64,000 nt of DNA from Fasciola hepatica (lineage: Eukaryota; Platyhelminthes; Trematoda; Plagiorchiida; Fasciolidae). The notes under the pieces were generated by a model. It had not been told where the DNA came from. It saw only the letters and a program-made list of their open reading frames with translations, and searched no databases. The stretch lies in the NCBI GenBank assembly GCA_948099385.1, contig CANUEZ040000179.1, positions 11,054,001 to 11,118,000 on the forward strand, in the 5' to 3' direction. Shown here piece by piece: positions 46,851-59,170 of the stretch (the first letter of the stretch is position 1; each line of letters opens with the position of its first letter). The position numbers and the translations under genes were made by a program.

Positions 46851-47377
46851 CAGGCATTTGGATCACTCAGGCACTTTCGACGCGTCTTTCGTTGAGTCAG
46901 ACCAGCAGAGAAACGGTACCCGATGCACCCGAGACGCATGTAGCGCCAACTCGGAATATTTACATCGCCTACTATTGCTCGACTTGTTAGCCTCGAATTT
47001 CGGGTGCATTAACGTGAAAAGCCTCCAGCTCTATTGCACCCAGCCTCAAAAGCGCACGTGCCTCATCAATCGTACAGGGGTGGTGGTATATGCGTGTGTG
47101 TTTGTGCGTGTACGCATGTGGTTCTAATCTGTCTGTCCGAGTTTCGGCTAATAAACGGACCTACAGAGGGTGTGCGAGTAACTCAATCCTTGTCCAGCAT
47201 TGAGTTCCACCATTAGGTGTGTACATAGTCTTAGGCGTACACGCACACACACTCACGAATGGAAAGCCATGATGATACCTGATGCGAAGGTTTCATAGTC
47301 GACACATTTGAGAAACGGTTGTCTTCGGTTTCTACGCTCTTGTGTGTGCACGCATACAGTCTCGTTGAACTGTCTAT

Positions 47378-47763
47378 ATGTTCCCTTATTGTACTCCAGT
47401 GCAGAGAGTAGAATGGGTATCATTCAAATGTTCGTTGTTCAAGTTCGAAGTCCCTGATCACCGCTTGAAACCGATGTGGTTACGGGTGGTGCATGAATTC
47501 AAAATTGAGTGCAAACCACGCAGTTCAGAAAGAAGAAGTTCACAAACTGCGATCTTCCCGTTGGTTATGATTTTTCAAAAGAGCTTCGCCTGTTGGTTCT
47601 TTCCGTAGCTGAGACTGATGATGGTTTCCACTCGTTCTACATTCCGACACCTTTCGTCGAAAATAAAACTGGACAGAAACGACCCCATATCCCATTTGGC
47701 CTGGGTTGTGACCAATGGGGGGGGGAGATAAACGCTGAGTTACTTACAAAACCTTATAACTAA
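47378..47763 (+). other. Unidentified plus-strand open frames
   Basis: Two overlapping frames (47378-47608 and 47509-47763). The second (84 codons, ending TAA) has a protein-like segment LPVGYDFSKELRLLVLSVAE, then an N-K-T sequon. No family recognised and no convincing splice sites, so it may be a chance frame or part of a repeat. Confidence 0.2.
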
Positions 47764-47821
47764 CGTGGTTTCCTCTTTCTCTCTCCCCCCATCTCTGTCT
47801 CGCCCTTTCTCTTTCTCTTTC

Positions 47822-47855
<34 letters not shown>
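47822..47855. repeat. (CT)n microsatellite
   Basis: CT run following a wider pyrimidine-rich stretch that starts near 47770. Confidence 0.95.
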
Positions 47856-47858
<3 letters not shown>

Positions 47859-48159
47859 CCTATGGGAACTCACTCCATTTGGAACCTATCTATGGGCACT
47901 AAACCAAACATTTTGCCATTTAAAACATCTTATTTATTTTATGCGTGCAATGGCTGGAACGTTGGCATACTGCCTGCATAAATCTGAGACAAATAAACTC
48001 CTAATCATTCGGTGATGAACAGTTTGCAATCGGAATGACAAACTCAACTGTCAGGAGCTAGTGATCACTTTTGCAACACACTGATAGTGCTTCTGTGTTG
48101 ATGTGAAATTGGCAGACTTTGAAGGGATTCTATGAATCCCAGCAACACATGCATATACC

Positions 48160-48244
48160 AGACTTCGGAAGACTGCACAGTTGGTTCAGCGGTAGGCAGT
48201 ATGTCCGTATCATTCGCGCCACTTCTCTACTCGAATCGGAGCTA

Positions 48245-48245
<1 letters not shown>
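48160..48245 (+). repeat. tRNA-derived SINE head next to (TA)n
   Basis: CACAGTTGGTTCAGCGGTAG (A box), then CTACTCGAATCGGAGC (B-box side), leading straight into the (TA)n tract. The A-box wording is shared with 52255. Confidence 0.65.

Positions 48246-48247
<2 letters not shown>

Positions 48248-48331
<84 letters not shown>
48248..48331. repeat. (TA)n microsatellite
   Basis: About 42 TA units, the longest in the window. Confidence 0.97.
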
Positions 48332-48333
<2 letters not shown>

Positions 48334-48339
48334 TTCTTA

Positions 48340-49375
48340 CTGGTGATCAATTTGACTCTTCAACTGATTGTAGTGCAACAAGGATCGGATCAAGGGCCTA
48401 CAACTACACTGATTTCATTTCATACAATGAATTCGTCCAGATTGCAGAACTGTCATTTGCTTCACTGACTGTTTTGCTAACGTGCATTGGAAGCAATCAG
48501 TAGGATGAAAAATCACGGACAAATTATTATATCGGATATAATATTTGACAAAATAATTCAAACACCACTAAACACTTTCGTTTGTCATGTGACGTCAGTG
48601 TTCTCATCCTGAAGCAAACAAGTGTATCTTGTTAGACCCTTGGCCGAAAACTGCGACCTATCATTCCGCTAACTCCAGCCGGTCTAGATGGGACAAATAC
48701 ACCAACGAAGGTGAAATGTATGCCTTGTAACGGCAGGCTATAGACCCCCATATTGATTTTTACTTGACTTAGGTATGGGAATTCTGTTGATGCACTTACT
48801 GAGCTCCGGATCGTGGAGTTTTCCTTCTCTCTGTGTTTTTTTTTCAGATTAAAAAGGTGCAATCCTCCAGTGTGCTACATAACTGGCGACCCTGTCAACG
48901 GTACGGAGTGCAGTTGGAAACTTCCGGGAGGGAGCAGTTCTGGGGTGGTACGCCTCGACAGTAGTCTTGCGAAATGGCCTGCCTGACATGTGATCCCAGG
49001 GAACCGAGTTCTCTTGGTGTGTGTAATGTCGAAGTGAAAATTCCTGTGGATACTTTTTTTCATTGGAGAAACCGTATAGCGGCAGGCCGTAGACTACCAT
49101 TCTGACCTTTGGTTGACCGATGAGAACTTTGGTAATGCACTTACTAGGCTTTGAAGACGAACAGCCTCAAGAATGATAATTCACCGCGAGTGCATTCGAT
49201 TCGCCAATGAAACTGACAATCAAACATCGGTAATTTTCGCGTATCTTCAGTTCATACCATTTGGGTTTCATATCTTCCAGCAGAAAATATTCTACCTGTT
49301 GCAGCGTAGAATATGCTTTTGGCTGGCATTAGTTTGTCCATCACTGGCTAACTGCACGTTCTCCACCAGTTACGC
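48340..49375. other. No supported feature
   Basis: Two short stretches near 48.73-48.80 and 49.08-49.15 kb resemble each other (GTAACGGCAGGCTATAGACC and GTATAGCGGCAGGCCGTAGA, each followed by a CTTACT region), suggesting a decayed local duplication. No gene seen. Confidence 0.35.
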
Positions 49376-49379
49376 TCGA

Positions 49380-49470
49380 GAATATGGTCGCTGCGATTCA
49401 AATATGCAAGGAAGTAGTCCGTAGTGGATTTTCGAGGATAGGAGACGTATGCCCGTTCCACTGAACATAT
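49380..49470 (+). repeat. SINE tail, TGGTCGAGTGG family
   Basis: The end, CGTATGCCCGTTCCACTGAA followed by CATATGCGCATGTA, parallels the 3' end of the copy at 15398. Confidence 0.5.
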
Positions 49471-49477
49471 GCGCATG

Positions 49478-49645
49478 TACCATCTGTCCAAAAAAATCAG
49501 GATCACCTCAACACGGTCGGAATCCTCACATACGGTCGAATTCCAGTTTATACTGCTGATACTATTCTCTCTTCAGACATTAGTGTCTATTGTGTATTTT
49601 CGACTACTGAGAGTAGTATCAGTTGTGTAAACCGGAATTCCACCG
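49478..49645 (+). repeat. Interspersed repeat with internal inverted arms, copy B
   Basis: Same order of blocks as copy A (37192-37385, minus): GGATCACCTCA, CAGTTTATACTGCTGATACT, a (CT) stretch, AGTGTCTATTGTGTATTTTC, then CTGAGAGTAGTATCAGTTGT. The two inner arms are inverted relatives, so the unit can fold on itself. Confidence 0.7.
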
Positions 49646-49649
49646 CGTG

Positions 49650-50190
49650 TCAAGCATTCGACCGAATTCTTCGCACAGACTGTACATGGAATCAGCAAGA
49701 CGATGAGAGTGTTAAGTCAACCATTTTTGAAACCAATTGAAGCTAGTATATTTAGACAAATACGGGTGGTTTGATAAATATGATTGGTAAATCTTCGACA
49801 TAAACAAACCCAGTTCGGATCCCATAGAGACCGCCCATATGGCATCGTGATTTGATTCAATTTCAGTACATTTTTGAAATACGGGTCTACGTTTATTCCT
49901 CTCGATTTTTTTCTTCACCAGATTGTGGAAGCACTTTATGGTGATCATTACGAATCGCTTGCTCTCCGGTGTCCTTAAAATATTGCTTTAATTATGACTG
50001 ACAAACAGAAAGTGTTTGATTGAAACCCATCAATGAGTAATTAGCTCGGTAAAATGCAAAAGCTGACGCTGGCTTTCAAGGTCATTCTTCTGACCCCCAC
50101 CCTAATTTGTGACATATTGTATGGTGCTGAAGCGATTTGTTCTTGACGCTCTATTATTGGGTGAGTTTGAGTCCGCAAATGCAGAAAAAA
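49650..50190. other. No supported feature
   Basis: Nothing recognised. Confidence 0.35.
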
Positions 50191-50195
50191 AGAAC

Positions 50196-50250
50196 CGAGA
50201 AAGAGAGAGAGAGGGGGGGGGGAGAGAGAGAGAGAGAGAGGGAGAGAGAG
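50196..50250. repeat. (GA)n / poly-G microsatellite
   Basis: AGAGAG runs around a nine-base G run. Confidence 0.9.
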
Positions 50251-50254
50251 ATGA

Positions 50255-50840
50255 AAACAGAAAGAAAGTGAACTCGAAATCAATGATTGAGACGCCTACT
50301 ACGCTTCGCACGACCTTGCCACCAAACAAAACGAAGTGCTACATTTTTCGTGTGAATCAATCACGCCCGATGAAGATCGGATGAAACTGTTTCAATCCTT
50401 GTGATTTTTTCATATCTAAACATTTCCGACGTGTCCTGGAATGATTTTTGGCTAGAAACGTGAACACAGCTGTTGAGAAGTGAAAACAGAATTTATTGTT
50501 TGACAATCATGCCACGAAGCTTAGCACAAATTGAGTATTTCTGTTCCACGATAAATTCCATCATCACAACCGGTGTGCTAAGTGGTCACTTTTACCAATG
50601 GTGGATAGGTCCGTGGGTGTGCTTCAGTTCCCTAGTGTCAGCGGCTGACTGCAAAATGCCGCCGTAGGACTGGATAGGCCCTACACTGAGCCTTGTCCCC
50701 GCGGGGGAAGCCTTAGCCGAAGCACATAAGTTTTGTTACCCAAATGGTTACTTCTCACCAGGTGGTCGAATATATGATAAAGCGTGGTCTCGTATACAGA
50801 GGACGCGTTTGGCCCAAAACAACTTCAGCCATTTGTAACA
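50255..50840. other. No supported gene
   Basis: Sequence from about 50660 is probably already LINE-derived because it leads directly into the next fragment without a visible boundary. Confidence 0.3.
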
Positions 50841-50844
50841 CAGG

Positions 50845-51420
50845 TGTGACATCCGATTGTCCATCAAGCGTCGAGCATAAACTTCAGCAGTTAGGTCAGC
50901 CTTTTTATGTGACTCAGAAACACGGCCGTTAAAGGTGGAAGAGACACAAAGACAGTCGACGTTTCACCATCGATGTTTTCGCAGCATTGCAATGAAATGG
51001 GGGAACACTGTGTCAGCAAGTTAGGTGTAAGATGTTGGGAATCAGACAGCAGTCACAGGAGCAAGTGCTCAATCTAAACAGGTTAGGATGTTTTACGCAT
51101 TTCTACGGGTAAGTTTCCTTACGTTTCAGGTTGTTCTAGAAACAGGTATTGGTTCGAGGATGGGTCGAGATGGCCAATTATTGACACGGTGAACAGTTAT
51201 GAAAACGCTAACCAGTGGACTTGACCGCGTGGGACGTGTTTGGTTTCCGTTTGGGGTCAAGAAGGCCCGGCCACAAGACGGCTGGATGCCCTAAGGAATA
51301 TGTCCAACGGCCGCAGCCAGTGGTGTAGTTGCATACAAACTCTTTTGCCGTCTACCCGATTTCCACTTGCAACCTGATTTCTATTTGTTTTCTCGTTGTC
51401 AGTCTTGCTCTTTGAGTAGA
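50845..51420 (+). pseudogene. LINE reverse transcriptase C-terminal fragment with 3' end
   Basis: Frames give QLGQPFYVTQKHGR (aligned with PVRSDLLCDSKTRP at 9378), then a WESDSS-like stretch, then FRLGSRRPGHKTAGCP (usual RLPGWGPRD) and a SQWRxC-like end with a hydrophobic 3' tail. Several stops and shifts. Same order as the fragment at 31365. Confidence 0.6.
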
Positions 51421-51429
51421 CGATGTTGC

Positions 51430-52250
51430 AAGGTAATAACCTAAACCACAGCACAGAAGCGCATGACTGATGGTTGAAATAATTGGACTGGCCTAGGGAA
51501 TGAGTGAGCAGGAATGAATGAGCAAGTGACGCTCAACTTGGCTCCCGTCGGGACGTTTGAAAATGCGGACTTTGCTTCACAACCAATGGTGAGCTCACCT
51601 CATGAAGTCATTACATTCAGTTATGCCTTCAGTGATAAGGAGCAGTGTTTATCGTTGATTGAACCGCATAATGGCCGTGAAAGTTGCAAAACCTGTTTTC
51701 TTACTATCGAACTGGCTTCCGTGCCCGATATTTAGACATTATTAAGAAGCCTCATCATGCCCTGGAAGAGTTCCAGGTAGTCATGTTTATGAAAATGTCA
51801 CACAGCCACATAAGTTGGGCATTCTAGGAGTGGAAAAAAGATTCACCTTTTGGGCTATGGCCTTCGAAACCAGTTTGTCTGACCGTTTGTTAGTTAAATA
51901 GTGACTATTGTAGACCAACTGTTAGCAAGTGAATTTTTGATAAATCACTGCACACACACCGCTACCCGTTCATAAAATATGTTATGTATTTGAATTAGTT
52001 ATTACGTTGTGTGTGTGTGCACTTAAAACCAAAAGAGAGGAAAAATGATACACTAGATTTTACTCGTTGGTTCGAGGAGCTATGTCTCCAACCGGAAAAC
52101 CTTGTGCCTAATCCATGACTACTTCGCGCACTTCTTTTCGTTTACTCCACCTTGATGCATGGGGAGAGATTAACTGGGTGGGAAAAATCCCATATCGTAA
52201 CTCTGAGACCTAGAGTGGTTGAGAACCACGTGAGGCCAGCAATAGATTCC
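51430..52250. other. No firmly supported gene
   Basis: A plus-strand frame at 51514-51735 (73 codons, ATG start, TAG end; NLAPVGTFENADFASQP) is mildly protein-like with four Cys, but I recognise no family. Confidence 0.25.
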
Positions 52251-52254
52251 GGCG

Positions 52255-52345
52255 TAATAACAATCGAGGCGACAACGCGGTTGGTTCAGTGTGTCACTAA
52301 ATTCGTCAAGAAGAGCAGAGCTGTTGGTTATCGCACGCATCCCGG
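52255..52345 (+). repeat. tRNA-derived SINE head
   Basis: GCGGTTGGTTCAGTGTGTCA (A box) and GTTATCGCACGCATCCCGGA (B-box side), with the flanks GGCGACAACGCGG and GGAGTCGCG partly complementary. Confidence 0.5.
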
Positions 52346-52349
52346 AGTC

Positions 52350-54740
52350 GCGAACAGGTAAATAGTCCCCAATTTCACGGCTAGCCGTGAATACAGTGGG
52401 CTTCGGCTCACTATCTGAGCAACAGTGCTTGTGGGCGTGGTGGGTTTTCATCCTCTTGTATTATGCAATAATGGCACAATATTTCAGGAAGGGGGTCGCG
52501 AACAATTGGGGGACAGTGACCGGTCGCAGGCTATTATCTTATTCCATTTACTAGAAAAAGTTTACTAGAGGAGGCAGATGAACCGTACCAGTGACCACCG
52601 ACACATTTGGACTAACGTTGCTGCCTTACAGGATATACTCGCCTGCGCGAAGGTTGGGCTTGTATCCTCGAATAAAAAGACCGGAAGAGATCCTGGCAAC
52701 TTATCTCCAACTATGGACAGGGGATGACCGAGTAGTGCATCAACACATACAACGTAATCACCAATCATGACAGTCGACGAATACCTCACCGGTTCAGAAA
52801 TAACCTACCTAACTGTCGACTGTATGTCATACTCTAAGTGAAACTGAACTTATTGTTGTCGGTGTTACCGTTGCTGTTGTCGGTTGTTGTCGATGCTAGT
52901 GGTGTGGTCGATGACGATGCTGCTGCTGCTGCTGCTGCAGTGTTAGTCCTTTACAAACTTGCCAGCAGAAACACGCTGACGATGACCTCGACCAGCTTTC
53001 AATGAACAACAGGACTGTCACACACAGATCATGAGACAGTCCACGCGCGTGTACAGACTGCACGTTCTAGGTTTACCTTTACAGTATACTGTTGGCATTC
53101 GATACCCGCATATCACGTGAGTGTTGAAACCCAACGCAACACAACGCGACTTTGAACTTAACGAGTGGAATGGAACGGATCGGCTGGGACCGGTGGTGTG
53201 TGAATATAACAGCGGAAAGAGCTTGTGTGTATGTGTGTAGTAGTAGTAGTAGTCATGCTAGGGGGTTGTGACATCCAACCGAGTGAGAACGAACCACACA
53301 GAGTAGTAGGTAGTTACCACTGTCTAGGTGACAGATTCAACCAGATATCGTACAAACAGCAACCCAGGGAAATAAAACTGCGGATCGATATTGTATAAAC
53401 GAGTGCATTCGAAAAATAGCGACCCCAATACGGTCAATGAACATCATATCATTCTCACACTCGACACCACTTAAATATTTGTAAGTAGCTTGCTTCATTG
53501 ACCTATGAGCGTGTTTAGTTGAACCATTCTGCAAACTAACAATATGAATAAACCAGTAAGGAATGACCATCAAACTGTCAGTGTTCAGATGCAGACAAGC
53601 TCCGGTAATTATTCACTCGTAGTGCTCAACTTTATGAGTCACACAGAACTGTCCCAACTAGTGCAGCATACACTCGACCCTTGATGGACTAACACGTCGC
53701 CACGGATCACCGCGGTTGGTACAAGCCAAAGGAGACCACCCGGGATGGCTCACAACGGCTTATCTAATGTCGTCATTACACGATACAGCACCCTTCTCTC
53801 ACTGTATTTTGAACGATAAAAACCTGTCACTCGAGAGGGTGGGGAGGGAGACTCGGTAAATATGCTCTGCCGATAATTCCTTACACGGATGCAAAAGGTG
53901 CAGATTTCTCCCACGGTTCCCAGTGTTGAGTTGTGTCGGTACTGCATGATGCACCATTTTATGATTCTATATAGCTCAACAAATCCAGAAGGTCACTTTA
54001 ATTTCCTGGAAAAATCCACCAGTAATAGTGAGATGGAAAAACCACTGAAGATCTTTGTACGATCCCAATGTTACTCAAAACCTTATCGAATCCGGATATA
54101 CCTGAAGAAAATTGACCAATCAATGGAAAGCAAACACTTCTAACCACAATTTGCCGCACGGTTCTTGCTCAAGACTCCATCCCAGTACCGCATGCCGCCT
54201 GTTATTGTTGACTTACTACTGCATCCTACGTTCAACAGGTAAATGGATGATACGGAAAAATGATCTGAATGTGTTTATCAATCTTGGTGATTGAATCCTG
54301 TGAAATAATGATACTCGTGTGTAGCACTGAAGCTTAGGAAGAAGCACATGTTTATTTGTTTCACTGTTTTCAGTCATTTAATAGCCTCGAACACACCGTA
54401 ATGTGTGAACCATGTTCCAGCGCGTCTAACTTTGAATACTGTTGACACATTTCTTAGCCGCAATGGATGATGTCCGTAGGCTCCGGGTTCTTGAGTTTGG
54501 TGTGAATGTTTCATCACTAGTCAAGGTTACCGGGCATCAGTGCGCAGCTGAATATCGTTGTATCTGTTTATATTCGTAAGACATTTCGCTTTTGGATCTA
54601 AATTTGACGGTTCAGATAACCCAGAAATTCGTCATTCAGATATGGTAGAATCCCGGTCAATTCACTTTCGAATGAAGGAGTCGGCGAAAGTCATATTTTG
54701 CTCGACCCCGACTTAGGTGTCAATAAGTGCCATTTCGATG
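52350..54740. other. No supported gene
   Basis: Contains short CTG and TAG triplet runs (52919-52938 and 53238-53253). Overlapping short frames near 54.7-55.0 kb belong to the repeat listed next. Confidence 0.35.
52919..52938. repeat. (CTG)n triplet run
   Basis: About six CTG units inside a wider GTTGTTG/CGATG-rich stretch starting near 52850. Confidence 0.9.
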
Positions 54741-54749
54741 TTGTGCCAA

Positions 54750-54970
54750 CGTCATTGGCGTCTACGCCTGATTGTAACAACGGTAGGTGTCACACAGTTT
54801 ACAACGTCTGCAGCGATAACGCACCATCCTTGTTGTCGATGGACAAAGTTCCGCGGAAGCACACGGCTGGTTTTGCGGTTAGTGCCGCACGCCGGGTATG
54901 CGTATCCGGCACTCCCCTCGCCATCCATTCCTCCTGACACTTGCACACTCCGCATGTCTTTGTTCACAGC
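54750..54970 (-). repeat. Interspersed repeat, copy 2 of the AATAACCGCAAAAC family
   Basis: Minus strand: GGCACTAACCGCAAAACCAG, then CCGTGTGCTTCCGCGGAACT, matching copies at 12275 and 56560. The translated core is TNRKTSRVLPRNF. Confidence 0.55.
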
Positions 54971-55029
54971 AATCTACTTTTGTGCACCAGCAGTCTGCCT
55001 GGGTGCTCTTCTCCGAAGAGTCCACTGAG

Positions 55030-55835
55030 GAACCACAACGGTGGTTCGCTGATAGTTCCATGTCTCAGCTAACTTTGAGAACAACGGCACTGCGATCGCG
55101 CGTAGGAATTTGTCATTAAGCAGTATTTATAGATTGGTGGACAAAGCTTTTTGGAAGCAAATATTCGTACTTAAAAATGATTCACACTGATCAACACCAC
55201 TTAGGGAAAATAATTTCGCCAGTCTTGTAAGAAATTAGACAAAGATCCTTAATACTGAGTCAATCGAGAACAATTAACGTTACAACTGCTTTTAAGCCTA
55301 AGCGTATAATGATTATTCCATGCATCCTTACTTCTTTCTAAGCAAACCCGTTAATGTTGTTGACGCTGACAGAAAAGGGGAACGTTTCAAAGTGGTTCCT
55401 TTCAATGCGATTCAACTGTTTCAACTGGTGCAGGATATTATCTTGCGCATCAGGTGCGTAGCGCGGACGGTACAAGTTTTAATCAGGAGGCTTAGCCATA
55501 CCGCGCGGTTGTATCGACCCGCAGTGAGTGCGTATGACTCGCCCCACAGACTTCCCGCAAGATATTTGAGAGACAATTTAGACGGTGGTGAAGCAAACTA
55601 GTGGGCATTTTTACAACTTTCTCACCGAAATGTGGTGAATATCTTGCCTCCCCCCCGCATCCTAAAACCCAATAGTTAGCCCCCTTAGTGACTACCATTT
55701 ACGAAGTCCCACCGAGGACAAGCGAAGTGTGTCCTAACCAATGGAGTCTGGGAAAATACAACACATGTCGCACTGACTTGTTCTGGCAACTCGTCTAGTG
55801 CTCATTACCTTAGCTTAACTTGTTGTTAGTCCCAC
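55030..55835. other. No firmly supported feature
   Basis: A plus frame at 55320-55601 (93 codons) is unidentified. Nothing else recognised. Confidence 0.3.
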
Positions 55836-55839
55836 GGAT

Positions 55840-56000
55840 TAGTGTTAGTGGTCAACTTTGGCGGATGACAGCACCTTCCAGTCCTCCGAATCATTACCAC
55901 GCCTGACCTATTTTGGTCTTATGTGGTCGTTCACTCCATTCCACTCCAATTCTCGAGGTCGTGGTACAGTTTTCCGTGAGAATACAGCGGGTTCTGATTG
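55840..56000 (+). repeat. Diverged SINE body, TGGTCGAGTGG family
   Basis: CATTACCACGCCTGACCTAT followed by CTTATGTGGTCGTTCACTCC parallels the body of the copy at 15398. Head lost. Confidence 0.6.
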
Positions 56001-56289
56001 TTATACATGTTCTCCGGCCATTACTAGCATGGGGTAAAGAAGATTTTGGAAGTAGTAGGACAACATTGAGGTTTAAACGACATATTTGATCGGTAATAGA
56101 ACAGCCACGCCAGTCTGACCGCCATAAAAGTAGATACACTTAGCTAGTGGCGGGAGGAAATTTCGTTCAAATGCGTGTCATCTTATACAGAAGGTCCGTT
56201 TGAATTTTCCAAACCTGAGAGGCTCCTGTAGCATGAAGGTCGCATTTGTTTGTTCATCTAGGGTATAGTGTGACAGATAGGTCAATTTT

Positions 56290-56500
56290 CTTATGCACCT
56301 CAGCTGCGTGGTTGTTACCGATAGAACACGAGGACTAACAGTGCATGAACACCAATATCTTCGCAGTATTGCTCACATCTGGTGGAAACCTTGTAGCGGT
56401 AATACTCAGGTTTGGAGTAGGTTCTTAGGGACCACACGTCAGTCTATGGACCGAGTGCTGATTTTAGGTTATCAACTGCAGTCGCGGGGCTGTTCCTAAA
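56290..56500 (+). pseudogene. LINE reverse transcriptase C-terminal fragment
   Basis: One 68-codon frame reads HQYLRSIAHIWW, then NTQVWSRFLGTTRQS, matching the LINE pattern HRCLRSIARxxWxxxxSNxxVxxRxLG. No other LINE domain is attached. Confidence 0.7.
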
Positions 56501-56559
56501 GAATCTTCGAACTGCGAGAAACCGCGATTTTCGGATATGACGTAAATCACGTTTATTTT

Positions 56560-56700
56560 CGAATTTAAGCAGTATGGAGGTGAGTGGGAAACACTTTCCA
56601 GAAGTATATAACCATTTTTGCGGTTATTGATGCCCACTAGGTATGCATTCCCAGTACTCCTGTTCAATCAGAAAGCCCATCATCAAAAAACTATCAGTGA
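56560..56700 (-). repeat. Interspersed repeat, copy 3 of the AATAACCGCAAAAC family
   Basis: Minus strand: GGCATCAATAACCGCAAAAA, then TATACTTCTGGAAAGTG. The translated core is INNRKNGYILLES. Confidence 0.5.
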
Positions 56701-56709
56701 ACCACAGCA

Positions 56710-58705
56710 GTGATTCACTAGAGAACTGTTCGACGAAGAACGTTTATTCGCACTCCTTAAGCAACAAATAAAATGGCTGTGTTTAACAAGCTACTCTCAA
56801 AAACACAAAATAAGGTGGACTCACACCCAGTACCGTACTGTTTATGTTTGCAACAATACTATCGGTTTTCCTATCGTTTGGCAGCCATTCCCGATAGCTT
56901 AGTATCCACCGTCGGTTAATTAAGGATCACGGCTTTTTCGACGCATTCACACCACACAAAGGCACATCACGAATGAGACATTGGTCCCAGTTACGAGACT
57001 TAGTAGGTGTGTGTGAGTCAATTACTTGAACATGAAGAGACTGAAAAGGGGAAATGATTAGGTTATTTCATTTTAGAAAATATAACAAATCAGCCCTACA
57101 GGTCGGACTAATTTTGAAAGGTCTTAAAATTAGTTGCCAAAAAAATGCAGCACATGAAGCGGGTGAAGTTTGATCCATTGACTGGTCTGCACAACTGCAT
57201 CAACATCCCATGCTCTTTGATGGTTTAACCTTCAGAATTGCTGTGAATCAGAACTTCGCGCAAAGTGACCAAGCCCCGTTGCTTGGTCCGTAAATTCACA
57301 AATGGTTTGATTCTGCGTGATATGGGTATGTCAGAAAGGCTTGCTTAGCCTAGACTGCGATCTCTAACTCAGCGGCTGTATCTACCACACAATCGCCAGA
57401 GGCCACTAAGCGGTCGGTCATGGATCCCAAACTGCAGGAAAACCTGTAGAATTTCAAGTAACAACTTTACCCCATCCAAATTCCCAACGTCCTGGATGTG
57501 CGTGTTACAAAATTAGCTACTTGTTTCTGATAGCTAAGCGAAAAAACTCATGAAGAACACACTGCCATGAAAAACTGAAGCAAACTGCTTAGGTTTCCGC
57601 GACTAACCAATTATTCGGTCCCAAGGAAAAACCACAACACGAACAGCCAAGGTCACCATGGATGATCATAAAATGAACTCTATCGTAATCAGTCGTTCAC
57701 ATTTGCGAACAGATAGCAGTTCGATACGTGGACAGAATGGAATAATCTGACACGGAAGTAAGGTAATTGAGTACCTCGAGTAACTCTTATTGAACCCCAC
57801 AAGTTAGCCAAACGCGGTGTTTTAAATCGTCACGACAATTACATGAATCTTCAGCGAATGTTTATTCTGGTAAAATGAATTTTTCTATCTGGCAGAAAAG
57901 TCACGTGTGCAAATCGATTCTGACGCATCAATCTGAGCATTGGTGCATAATGGATGAAATAAAGGAACGGACTGAAAACCCAATCATGGCCTAATTCTCA
58001 AAGTCAAGCGAACTGGGTAAAAGAGAAAAACGTTTTCACAATTCCGTTAACGATATTGATAAGACTAGCGGATAAAAAACACTGCGCGAAGGAAATATAA
58101 GACCCCCACCATTTTCCCGCATATTTTCGCTTCTGTATCCCCGAACGAAACCATATATGGATAGGGTGACTGAACACTCATTACGATGCGGAATATAAAA
58201 CTTTACAAAATAATTTATTTTGAGCTAATTAAATCGGAGTAAACGAAAAAAGGGTGAGAAACGTGTGGGATCCCTTCAGCTTGGCTCCTATAGTTAGTAA
58301 ATGAAACCACGTGCAAATCCTATTCTGCTTGAAGACCTCTATACATCTTCTTGGCACACATCTTACAAGACGTATGACTGTCTCTAGGTCAGTATTCACC
58401 CATTCTCATTTATTGGCGGTTACCAATTCAAATTTTTACAGCTGAACCATGGAATCCTCGTACACTTGGCGAGCAAATGTGCCCAAAAGGTTCCCAATCG
58501 GGTTTCTACCTGGGCTACAGGCTGGTCATTGCATGATCTTGATTTCACGGAACAACAGCCAACATTTTGTAGTGCACGAGCAGTGCACACAAGCATCATC
58601 ATGTTGAAATATGGCTTCATCTTGTAGTCTGTTAGTCATTAGCGGGAACAAAATCTATGCCAGTGTATGAACGTACTCAATGGAATCTTGTATACTCTCA
58701 AGTAT
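56710..58705. other. No supported feature
   Basis: Two kilobases without a recognisable frame, RNA or repeat. AT-rich in parts. Confidence 0.4.
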
Positions 58706-58709
58706 AGCT

Positions 58710-58795
58710 AGCTCCGGCGGTGGTCAAGCGATTATCGTGCACTTTGGACAATAACGCCTCGGGTTCAATTCCCACCACCGCCGGTTACTTTCCCA
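58710..58795 (+). repeat. tRNA-derived SINE head with intact closing stem
   Basis: CCGGCGGTGG at the start pairs perfectly with CCACCGCCGG at the end (10 bp). Between them are GGTCAAGCGATTATCG (A box) and CTCGGGTTCAATTCCC (B box). The enclosed tRNA-like body is about 67 nt, shorter than a standard tRNA, and the T-stem is imperfect. Best-preserved head of the GGTCAAnyGGTnATC family. Confidence 0.65.
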
Positions 58796-59170
58796 CTTCG
58801 CAGCTTTTCGCTGACAGCAGTCCCCTTCCTGAATAGTTGTACGTTGTTATATAATAAGTAGAAAAAGGAAATAAAAAGGTAATAATAGAATGACCTCACT
58901 GTGACCGTTGGTTGAGAACGCTCCGAAAACCGGTACTGAACTACTGTCATTTTTTCTTTGACTAAAAATTCCTTCTTCATTCCTGATATCATGCCAGCAA
59001 CAATACCAAGCATCCGGTCCATTCAGAATAGTTTTTTTATCATAGATCTGGACATTTTCCCACCTGTCAGTCCAAGCTGTCTTCTTACCCGTGTTAAGCG
59101 TTTTTCTTTATGCAACGGCGTGAGAGCAATGCGTCTTTTCATTTTTTTGTATTTTATCTACGGCATAACT

